Shown here: positions 24,735-32,196 of the stretch, piece after piece | How positions within the stretch are numbered: position 1 is the first letter of the stretch | Layout of the letters: every line of letters begins with the position of its first letter | Assembly: GCA_903838355.1 (NCBI GenBank) | Contig: CAILYC010000027.1 | Location: 1 to 39,967, forward strand | Source: an uncultured Burkholderiales bacterium | Lineage (GTDB): Bacteria > Pseudomonadota > Gammaproteobacteria > Burkholderiales > Burkholderiaceae_C | DNA: 39,967 bases | Reading direction: 5' to 3' | The notes under the pieces: model-generated | The model's database searches: none | What the model was told of the DNA's origin: nothing | What the model saw: only the letters and a program-made list of their open reading frames with translations | Made by a program: the position numbers and the translations under genes

Positions 24735-25718
24735 ATGCAAAGACGCTCACTCCTTCATTACACAGCGCTCACGGGACTGGGTTGTGTCGCCGGCTCTCCT
24801 TTGGGCTGGGCCCAAGCAGCGTATCCCAGCAAACCCATCAAAGTGATGGTCCCCTTAGCCCCGGGCAGTGCAGTGGACAATGCAGCGCGGATTGTGATGC
24901 AAAAAATTTCTCAAAACATCGGTCTTGGCATCGCCATTGAAAACCAAGCGGGTGCTTCCGGCATTATTGGCGCAGACAAGGTGGCCAAGTCCGCGCCCGA
25001 TGGTTATGTGCTCGGCGGCTTTAACGACAGCATCATGACCATGCTGCCCAATTTGCAGAGCAAAATGCCTTGGGATATCCAAAAAGACTTCGACCCTATC
25101 TCCTTGGTGGCCACCGTGGAATGGGGCTTGGTCGTGGCAGCAGATTCGAGTGTCAAATCGGCTCAGGATTTGATTCAAGCGGCCAAACTCGCCCCCGGCA
25201 AAATCAACTACGGCTCAGGCGGCAATGGCAGCCCTCAGCACATCGCCATGGCCCTCTTTGCCGCCCAGGCTGGCATCAAACTCACCCATGTGCCTTACAA
25301 AGGTGCCACCCAAGCAGCAGTGGGCTTGGCCGGCAAGGAAGTGGATGTGTGTTTTCAAGGCATTGCCACGGTCAACGCCCTCATCAAAGGCGGCAAACTC
25401 AAACTCATCGGTGTGTCCACTCCGAAACGCATGGCTCAATTCCCAGAGGCACCCACCATTTCCGAGTCTGGCCTGCCCGGTTTTGAATTCAACTCTTGGT
25501 TTGCCATGATGGCGCCAGCAGGCACACCGAAATCCTCGGTCCAGCATTTTTACAAAGAAATTTTGAAAGCCCTGGCCGATGACTCAGTCAAAGAGCAACT
25601 CATTGGCCAAGGCTTGACGCCCAGAGGCAGCTCACCTGAAGAGTTGACGCAACTCTTGTCCTTGCAACTCGCCAAGTATGAAAAACTCATCCGCCAAGCA
25701 GGTATCAGCGTAGACTGA
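24735..25718 (+). CDS. Bug/TctC family tripartite tricarboxylate transporter receptor
   Basis: A 327-residue Bug receptor with a leader MQRRSLLHYTALTGLG..WAQA that has a twin-arginine look. The mature domain starts AYPSKPIKVMVP and has an atypical ligand loop LAPGSAVD (41-48), with Ser in place of the second Gly of PGG. Other marks: ENQAGASG, SAPDGYVLGGF, GSGGNGSPQHIA, HVPYKGATQAA and NSWFAMMAPAGTP. It follows the racemase and LDH2-type genes in the same direction and probably supplies their substrate. Confidence 0.93.
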   Translation: MQRRSLLHYTALTGLGCVAGSPLGWAQAAYPSKPIKVMVPLAPGSAVDNAARIVMQKISQNIGLGIAIENQAGASGIIGADKVAKSAPDGYVLGGFNDSIMTMLPNLQSKMPWDIQKDFDPISLVATVEWGLVVAADSSVKSAQDLIQAAKLAPGKINYGSGGNGSPQHIAMALFAAQAGIKLTHVPYKGATQAAVGLAGKEVDVCFQGIATVNALIKGGKLKLIGVSTPKRMAQFPEAPTISESGLPGFEFNSWFAMMAPAGTPKSSVQHFYKEILKALADDSVKEQLIGQGLTPRGSSPEELTQLLSLQLAKYEKLIRQAGISVD

Positions 25719-25851
25719 CTAGCGCCGAAATGGCCAAGCAACTCCATCCTTCAACGGGTCTTTCCCGATGCCGATGCCCATACCCCTGTACGCCACCTTG
25801 GGCTGTTTTCGACGATAATTGCCTTTCTTGTTATTCCTTTAGAGCTTCATC

Positions 25852-26205
25852 ATGATCACATCTCCCAGCGGCCTGCAGTATTTAGACGTCCACATTGGCG
25901 AGGGTGAACTCGCCCAGGCCGAAAACGAGGTGAGTGTTCACTATACCGGCTGGCTTTATGAGAATGAAGAGGCCGGTGAACAGTTTGATTCCAGCTTTGA
26001 TCGCCACGCCCCCATCGAATTCTTTTTGGGGCAAGGCATGGTGATCAAGGGCTGGGATGAAGGCGTTCAAGGAATGCGGGTGGGGGGCAAACGCACCCTC
26101 ATCATCCCACCCGAATTGGCCTATGGCGCAAGAGGTGCCGGTGGCGTCATTCCACCCAACGCTACCCTCAAATTTGACGTCGAACTCGTTGAGATCCTCG
26201 ACTAA
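25852..26205 (+). CDS. FKBP-type peptidyl-prolyl cis-trans isomerase
   Basis: A 117-residue single-domain FKBP that speeds cis-trans isomerisation of prolyl bonds in folding proteins. The family core is complete: VSVHYTGWLYENEEAGEQFDSSFDR, then FFLGQGMVIKGWDEGVQGMRVGGKRTLIIPPELAYG and VIPPNATLKFDVELVEI. No signal peptide, so cytoplasmic. It stands alone between two Bug genes, 133 bases after the first, and has no evident link to transport. Confidence 0.95.
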   Translation: MITSPSGLQYLDVHIGEGELAQAENEVSVHYTGWLYENEEAGEQFDSSFDRHAPIEFFLGQGMVIKGWDEGVQGMRVGGKRTLIIPPELAYGARGAGGVIPPNATLKFDVELVEILD

Positions 26206-26511
26206 ATTGGGGTCTTGGTGACATTACAAAACCTCACTTTTCGACGCTAACAACGCGAGTGTCTGAGGCCCTGCTGGATCAAGGACCACACAGGGTAATT
26301 GCTCGCCTTTTGTTCCATATCAATGCTTTGAGTGCCTTGGATTGAGATTTACCCTATATAGGCCCCAAGTCTCATCGGGGTAGACTTTAAAAACACCGCT
26401 TGGTGTTGAGCGCCCTTGAGTCCATTGAGTCTATGGAACATTCTTTTGTTTAAAGACTTGTTCTCGCTCACCTTCATCCCTCCCACGACCTTCACCCTTG
26501 ATCAAGCCGCG
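26206..26511. other. Intergenic, no gene recognised
   Basis: About 300 bases between the FKBP gene and a Bug gene. CCTATATAGG near 26352 is a possible -10 region, without a clear -35. The Bug reading frame extends upstream to a TTG at 26416, but its first ATG at 26512 is directly followed by a signal peptide. Confidence 0.35.
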
Positions 26512-27504
26512 ATGCACGCCTTTTTAAAGTTCAGCATTAATTGGCACTTGCCCGTGGGCTTGTGCATCATCCTTTGTCCGTGGTGGGTCTGGGCCCAAGA
26601 CGCGAGCAAATATCCCTCCAAACAAATTCATATGGTGGTCCCTTTCACCGCCAGTGGCCCCACCGACACCATGGCACGTATTTTGGCGCAAAAGCTATCC
26701 GAGGCCCTCGAAGAAGCGGTCATCATTGACAACAAGGCTGGAGCCGGTGGGAGCATTGGGGCAGAATATGTCGCCCACTCACTTGCCGATGGCTACACGC
26801 TCCTCTTCACCAGCGCTGGTGTGGTGAGTGTGAACCCGAGCCTGAACAAAGTCGGCTTTGACACCCTGCGGGACTTTGCCCCTATCGTTAAAACCAGCTC
26901 TTTGGCAAGCCTTTTGGTTGTCAACCCCAATTTAAAAATCAAGACACTTGATGAGTTCATCAAATTGGCCAAATCCAAGCCCGGGCAACTCAACTATGGG
27001 ACTTCAGGACCTGGCAGTGCGAGTCATTTGGCCATGGAGATGTTCAACAAAATGGCGCAAGTCGAAATCTTGCACGTCCCCTACAAGGGTGCAGCCCCTG
27101 CAGTGACTGACCTTTTGGCGGGCAATGTTCAAGTAATGCTCATTGGTATTACCCCAGTACTGCCCTTTGTGAACTCGGGCAAGTTGCTGGCGCTCGGTGT
27201 CTCGAGCCTTCAACCCTCTCCCATGGCACCGCAAGTTCCCACCATCGCCGCCTCAGGGCTACCCGGGTTTGAGGTGAGCAATTGGCTGGGTCTTTTTGCC
27301 CCCATCAATACGCCCGTCGCCATCATCAACAAGCTCAACGCGCAAACGAATGCTTTGATGAAACTGGCTGACGTCAAAGCAAAACTCGTCAAGGAGGGCT
27401 TGGATCCGGTTCCCAGCAACACCCCAGCACAGTTCAAAGACTATGTTCAAGGTGAGATCATTCGGTGGTCAAAAACCGTTAAAGAATCCAATATCCAAAA
27501 TTGA
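26512..27504 (+). CDS. Bug/TctC family tripartite tricarboxylate transporter receptor
   Basis: A 330-residue Bug receptor. The start is the first ATG, which gives a good signal peptide (hydrophobic at 12-28, WAQ cleavage). The mature domain has KYPSKQIHMVVPF and the unusual ligand loop TASGPTD (46-52), lacking the PGG pair. DNKAGAGGS, LADGYTLLFTSAG, GTSGPGSASHLA, HVPYKGAAPAV and NWLGLFAPINTP are conserved. It is 39 bases before an MmgE/PrpD gene in the same direction, so the two probably act on one acid. Confidence 0.92.
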   Translation: MHAFLKFSINWHLPVGLCIILCPWWVWAQDASKYPSKQIHMVVPFTASGPTDTMARILAQKLSEALEEAVIIDNKAGAGGSIGAEYVAHSLADGYTLLFTSAGVVSVNPSLNKVGFDTLRDFAPIVKTSSLASLLVVNPNLKIKTLDEFIKLAKSKPGQLNYGTSGPGSASHLAMEMFNKMAQVEILHVPYKGAAPAVTDLLAGNVQVMLIGITPVLPFVNSGKLLALGVSSLQPSPMAPQVPTIAASGLPGFEVSNWLGLFAPINTPVAIINKLNAQTNALMKLADVKAKLVKEGLDPVPSNTPAQFKDYVQGEIIRWSKTVKESNIQN

Positions 27505-27543
27505 TCCCCACAGAACGAATTCGCATCTTGCCTGTAAAGCCCC

Positions 27544-28971
27544 ATGAAGCCCATCCCCAGCGTCACCCCCCATCTCACCCGTGAGATCGTGCAAACGTGT
27601 CTGATCCATTTACCCACAAAAGTTGGCTTGTTCGAGCGAGAAACAGCGACCAAATGTTTGATTGACTCTTTGGCCTGTGCATTTGCAGCTTACAAAGAAT
27701 CTCCCATTGAAAACCTCAAGCACACATTGTTTGAGCACGCGAGCACACAGGGCTGCTCGGTCATTGGCTACCCTGAACAAGGTCGAAGTGACGATGTCGC
27801 CCTGATCAACGGCACCATGATCAGCTTGCAGCTCTTTGACGACAACCAAGCGCAAATGCGCGGGCACCCTTCGGGCCCTTTGTTGCCCGCTGTTTTGGCA
27901 GTGGCCGAAGAGGTCAACGCAAGCTTGACTGACGCACTGAACGCGTTTGTGGTGGGGTATGAACTGGAGTGTCGCTTGGGGGTGCTTTTGAACCCCTCGC
28001 ACTACGAGCAGGGTTGGCACGCCACCGCAACGCAAGGCGCCTTTGGAGCAGTAATGGCAAGCGCTATTTTGATGCGTTTGAGCACCGAGCAAATGCTCCA
28101 CGCCTTTGGCATCGTGGCCTCAATGGCTAGTGGCATTCGTCGCAACTTTGGCACCATGACCATGTCCTTGCACAGCGGCATAGCCGCGAGCAACGGGGTC
28201 AAGGCGGCAAAACTCGCAGCTCGAGGCTTTACAGCCGACCCAGAAATTTTTGAGGGCCGCATGAATATTGGACAAGTTCTCTCTAAAGATTGGGTGGAGT
28301 CGAAGGTCTTGATGGATTTGCCCTCCTGGGGCCAGCCCTTCATGATCACCTCTCCAGGTCCGAGCTTGAAGCTTTATCCTTGTGGACGCCCACCGCTCTT
28401 TGCCGTGGACTGCGTGGTGGAGTTGCAAACCAAACACCGTTTAAAGGTGAGCGATATCAAATCCATCGTTGCTGAGGTGAGCTATATGTTCCCGAGAACC
28501 TTGATTCATTCACGCCCGATCAATGGACTTCAAGCCAAAACTTCGCTGGAGTATTGCATTGCAAGCGCGTTTTTGGATGAGCGCCCTGTTCTCTCGTCGT
28601 TCACCGACGAGGCGGTTTGGAGGCCTGAGATTTTGGCATTGATCGACTTGATCACGGTGAGTGTTCCACCTCAATTGTCGGAGTCTCATGAGGCTGTGAG
28701 AAAAGCACCGTTTGAACAACCCGTGACGCTGCGTGTGCAAACACACTCAGGGCATCAATTCACCGAGACGGTGGCCCACCACAAAGGTTCTCCAGAAAAC
28801 CCAGCCAGCCACAAGGATTTGGATGCCAAATTTTTTGACTGTGTTGGTCCTTGGCACAGCACACAAAAAATGCAATCCATTTTGGAGATGGCCAAGGAAG
28901 GACAAACCTTGGTGCGCAACTTGATGCAGCAACTCAAAGTGCAAAAAGACCAAAACCGCAAAACAGACTGA
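27544..28971 (+). CDS. MmgE/PrpD family protein (paralogue 4, altered active-site block)
   Basis: A 475-residue MmgE/PrpD superfamily protein. LIDSLACAF (39-47), LFDDNQAQMRGHPSGPLLPA (97-116) and GWHATATQGAFGA (157-169) fit the family and most resemble paralogue 1. The block that reads K-x-x-H-x-x-R in the three other copies is here TMSLHSGI: H210 is kept but the Lys position is Met207 and the Arg position is Ile213. The reaction is therefore likely different from the other copies, or activity is lost. A D-2-hydroxyacid dehydrogenase gene follows after ten bases. Confidence 0.9.
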   Translation: MKPIPSVTPHLTREIVQTCLIHLPTKVGLFERETATKCLIDSLACAFAAYKESPIENLKHTLFEHASTQGCSVIGYPEQGRSDDVALINGTMISLQLFDDNQAQMRGHPSGPLLPAVLAVAEEVNASLTDALNAFVVGYELECRLGVLLNPSHYEQGWHATATQGAFGAVMASAILMRLSTEQMLHAFGIVASMASGIRRNFGTMTMSLHSGIAASNGVKAAKLAARGFTADPEIFEGRMNIGQVLSKDWVESKVLMDLPSWGQPFMITSPGPSLKLYPCGRPPLFAVDCVVELQTKHRLKVSDIKSIVAEVSYMFPRTLIHSRPINGLQAKTSLEYCIASAFLDERPVLSSFTDEAVWRPEILALIDLITVSVPPQLSESHEAVRKAPFEQPVTLRVQTHSGHQFTETVAHHKGSPENPASHKDLDAKFFDCVGPWHSTQKMQSILEMAKEGQTLVRNLMQQLKVQKDQNRKTD

Positions 28972-28981
28972 CCGCTGTCCT

Positions 28982-30085
28982 ATGCGATCACCCCGCTTCT
29001 TTCTTGTCCAAGACGACAAAATTTTAAGACTCACACAGGTGCTCTTGGACCCAAACGTGAGCGCTGAGCGGTTTCGTGCTTTTGAAGACTTTGTGAGCAC
29101 CGATGTGCCTGACTTCAAAGCTTGGGTAGCGGACTTTCGAAAGCGTACTCAAACTCTCTTTCCAAGTGAGGTCCACATGGTCAAATCGGTGCCAGAGTTT
29201 CATGAACTCTTAGCCAAAGCAGACCATGTTTTTATTGAAAGCTTTGCCTTTGGCGCCAAGGAGATAGCCCTGGCAACACGCCTGAAATCGGTCCATCAAT
29301 TTGGACTCCATACCGATCACATTGATCTTCAAGCCTGTCAGCATGCGAGCATCCCGGTTCACACCGTTCGGCGACTCACCAATATCGCCGTGGCTGAACA
29401 CACCCTGATGCTTTGCTTGAATTTGGCCAGACGTTTTTCTTTTGTAAACGGACTCATTCGCTCGAGTGATTTAAAAAAGGCCGGATTGCCCTACCGCCCT
29501 TATGACTTGAGTCAAACGGCCAATGCCAACTACGGTCGAATCCCCAGTCTCACCACGCTTCACGGTAAAACCTTGGGACTGCTGGGCTTTGGGGAAATTG
29601 CCAAAGAGGTGGCAAATTTGGCGCAAGCTTTTGGCATGAAAATCCTCTGCCATCGGCGCACCCCCTTGAGCGCTGACGAGCAAAACCAATTTCAAGTGCA
29701 AAGCGTGGATTTTAAGAGCCTGCTCAGGCAGAGCCATTTTTTGAGCATTCACCTCCCGCTCCATGCAGCGACCCAAAATTTGATCAACGCCAAGGCTTTG
29801 GCCCTCATGCCAAAAGGTGCGTATTTGGTCAACACAGCCCGTGCGGCCATTGTTGAGCACGAGGCTCTTCGTGCCGCACTCGCTGACCAACATTTGGCAG
29901 GTGCAGCATTTGATGTGCACTACCAAGAACCGGCGAGCGAAGATGAAAGCTTGTTGGCCTTGCCCAATTTCATCTCCACCCCCCACATGTCGGGCACCTC
30001 TAGAGTGAACAATTTGTCAGACGTTGAGTCCATGATCAGGCCTTGCCTCATGCACCCCAACACCCAATCCAATCGGCATTTGTAG
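28982..30085 (+). CDS. D-isomer-specific 2-hydroxyacid dehydrogenase family protein
   Basis: A 367-residue NAD(P)-dependent dehydrogenase. The Rossmann fold is TLGLLGFGEIAKEVA (197-211) and the catalytic triad is present as R287 in NTARAAI, E316 in YQEPA and H335 in TPHMSG. The first 60 residues are an N-terminal extension before the usual substrate-domain start. The residues after the second nucleotide strand (CHRRTPLS) suggest NADP preference. Ten bases from the MmgE/PrpD gene, it probably oxidises or reduces the hydroxy acid handled there. Confidence 0.9.
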   Translation: MRSPRFFLVQDDKILRLTQVLLDPNVSAERFRAFEDFVSTDVPDFKAWVADFRKRTQTLFPSEVHMVKSVPEFHELLAKADHVFIESFAFGAKEIALATRLKSVHQFGLHTDHIDLQACQHASIPVHTVRRLTNIAVAEHTLMLCLNLARRFSFVNGLIRSSDLKKAGLPYRPYDLSQTANANYGRIPSLTTLHGKTLGLLGFGEIAKEVANLAQAFGMKILCHRRTPLSADEQNQFQVQSVDFKSLLRQSHFLSIHLPLHAATQNLINAKALALMPKGAYLVNTARAAIVEHEALRAALADQHLAGAAFDVHYQEPASEDESLLALPNFISTPHMSGTSRVNNLSDVESMIRPCLMHPNTQSNRHL

Positions 30086-30116
30086 ACCTTTTCACCATGA
30101 CAAAAAGGATAACGCC

Positions 30117-31073
30117 ATGCATATTCTCAAGACTCCTCACGCCATAGCTGCGATCGCCAAGCATTTTTTGCCCTTTGGACACGTGATCTTGTCCCTCGTC
30201 TTGAGTTTGTGGCCTCTTCATCAAGTTCACGCACAAAGTACAGAGCGACTCGATAAAGCCGCCTACCCAACAGCTTCAGCGCCTCAAGCTGCGGGCTTTA
30301 TGGCCGACCTGCCGGGTGTCAATTTATGGTTCACCGATACCGGTGGCACTCATGACCAAGACGTTTTGATTCTGCTTCACCCCAACACCGGCAGCAGTGA
30401 GGTCTGGGCCGTACAGTCGTTGGTGTTTGCAAAAGCAGGCTTTCGAGTGATCGCGTTTGATCGCCGCGGTTGGGGTAAAAGCACCGCCAAAACCCAAGTC
30501 GACAATGGGGCAGGCAGCATTGCCCAGGACCTCGAAGCACTGGTTCAGCATCTAAAGATAGAGCACTTTCACCTTTTAGGGATTGCGGGCGGTGGTTTTG
30601 CCGCGGTTGACTATGCGGCTTGGAAGCCTGAACGCATCAAAAGCTTGATCGTAGGTGGCAGTACAGCTCAACTCTCAGAACCCACCATGAAAGAAGTGGT
30701 CGACCGAATTGAAATACCGGGCATTCGCAAAGTCCCCGCACACTTCAGGGAGGTTGGCCCCTCATTTCGTACACGCGATCCTGAAGGCACCCAGGCTTGG
30801 CTAGAGATCGAAGAGCGGTCCCAACAATCTGGGGCCAAGTCCCAAAACCTGCGCACACCCAATACTTTTGCAAAAATATCAACCATCAAGGCAACCACCT
30901 TGATCATAGCTGGCGGGGCCGATTTACTTGCACCTCCTGCACTCATGCGCTTATGGGTGAAATACCTGGATCATCCCCAGTGGGTCTTACTGCCTGAAGC
31001 GGGTCATGCGCTATCTTGGGAAGAGCCCGAACTCTTTGATCAAGCAGTCCTTGATTTTTTGAAAAAACATTGA
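30117..31073 (+). CDS. Exported alpha/beta-hydrolase-fold protein without nucleophile Ser
   Basis: A 318-residue alpha/beta-hydrolase-fold protein. A signal peptide covers about 1-40 (VHAQ at the end). HPNTGSSEVW and FDRRGWGKS (114-122) match the oxyanion region and strand-4 loop, and D269 (GGADLLAPP) and H297 (EAGHALSW) are in place for the acid and base. The nucleophile elbow reads GIAGG with Ala157 where Ser is expected, so classic ester hydrolysis is unlikely. AAGGA lies seven bases ahead of the ATG. It sits between the hydroxyacid dehydrogenase and a Bug receptor, all rightward, so it may bind or process the same ligand. Confidence 0.85.
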   Translation: MHILKTPHAIAAIAKHFLPFGHVILSLVLSLWPLHQVHAQSTERLDKAAYPTASAPQAAGFMADLPGVNLWFTDTGGTHDQDVLILLHPNTGSSEVWAVQSLVFAKAGFRVIAFDRRGWGKSTAKTQVDNGAGSIAQDLEALVQHLKIEHFHLLGIAGGGFAAVDYAAWKPERIKSLIVGGSTAQLSEPTMKEVVDRIEIPGIRKVPAHFREVGPSFRTRDPEGTQAWLEIEERSQQSGAKSQNLRTPNTFAKISTIKATTLIIAGGADLLAPPALMRLWVKYLDHPQWVLLPEAGHALSWEEPELFDQAVLDFLKKH

Positions 31074-31123
31074 AACCCTTTGTTTATCATGCTGACCCAA
31101 ACTAAAATCAAAGGATCTTGGCC

Positions 31124-32119
31124 ATGCAAATCAACACCCTCTTGAGTACAAGACTTCTGACCTCCATTGGCTTGCTGCTTTGTGGGTGGACTTGGAGTCT
31201 GCAAAGTAACTCACAAACGCCAGGCTACCCTCACCAACCCATCAAATTGGTCTCTCCCATCCCAGCAGGGGGTGCACCTGATCTGATCGCGCGCATCATG
31301 GCAGCCAAGCTCTCAGAATTGAGCTCACAAAATGTCGTTGTGGAGAACCGAGTGGGCTCGAACGGCTACATTGCGGCTGACTACGTAGCCCGCAGCCCCG
31401 CAGATGGCTACACTTTGCTCGTTTGCATGGACAGCACTTTCTCCATCAACCCCTACCTCTACAGCAAAGCAATCGTCGATGTGAACCGAGATTTAGTACC
31501 CATTGCGAGCTTAGGAGCCAATCAATTCATCTTGTCAGCCAACCCCAATCTGGGGTTGAAGAGCTTTGCCGATTTTATTGAGTTGGCCAAACACGCCAAC
31601 CCACCGTTGGCCTATGCGTCTGCAGGCAACGGCTCGCAGCACCACTTGATCATGGAACTCCTCAAAGCGAGGTCCGGTATTGAACTCCTACACGTCCCCT
31701 ACAAGGGTGGATCACCTGCCACCACGGCTACTGTGGGCGGAGAAGTCGCGGTGATGTTTGCCGGTACTTCCAACGCCAATTTACTCAAATCTGGCAAACT
31801 CAAAGCCTTGGCCTCCACCGGTGTGCGTCGCTCAAAAGCATTTCTCGATGTGCCCACCCTCAATGAAACTTATTCAGACTTTGAAGCCACCATTTGGATT
31901 GGTCTCTTTGGTCCCTCCCAACTCCCACAGCCCGTGGTGAATCAACTTAGAAGCTTGGTGAGTCAGGCTTTAAAATCGAATGATGTGGTGGAGAATTTAT
32001 TCAAGTCAGGTGGAATCGAACCCTTACTCATGTCGCAAGATGAATTCAAGACCCTGATCGCCCAAGATCAAAAGAAATATTCCAAAATCATCGGGCAACT
32101 TCATTTGAAACTGGAGTAA
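31124..32119 (+). CDS. Bug/TctC family tripartite tricarboxylate transporter receptor
   Basis: A 331-residue Bug receptor, start at the ATG 31124 with AAGGA eight bases ahead. The leader is MQINTLLSTRLLTSIGLLLC, with a Cys at 20 that might be a lipoprotein site but lacks a good lipobox. The mature part has GYPHQPIKLVSPI and the ligand loop PAGGAPD (47-53). ENRVGSNG, SPADGYTLLVCMD, SAGNGSQHHLIM and HVPYKGGSPA are conserved. It ends the rightward cluster and faces the cytochrome gene. Confidence 0.92.
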   Translation: MQINTLLSTRLLTSIGLLLCGWTWSLQSNSQTPGYPHQPIKLVSPIPAGGAPDLIARIMAAKLSELSSQNVVVENRVGSNGYIAADYVARSPADGYTLLVCMDSTFSINPYLYSKAIVDVNRDLVPIASLGANQFILSANPNLGLKSFADFIELAKHANPPLAYASAGNGSQHHLIMELLKARSGIELLHVPYKGGSPATTATVGGEVAVMFAGTSNANLLKSGKLKALASTGVRRSKAFLDVPTLNETYSDFEATIWIGLFGPSQLPQPVVNQLRSLVSQALKSNDVVENLFKSGGIEPLLMSQDEFKTLIAQDQKKYSKIIGQLHLKLE

Positions 32120-32196
32120 AGACTGCTACTACTGAAAATTTCAACAACCCTAAATTCAATCAGCCAAACAGTAAAGAGCCTGGTCAATGTCAAATA

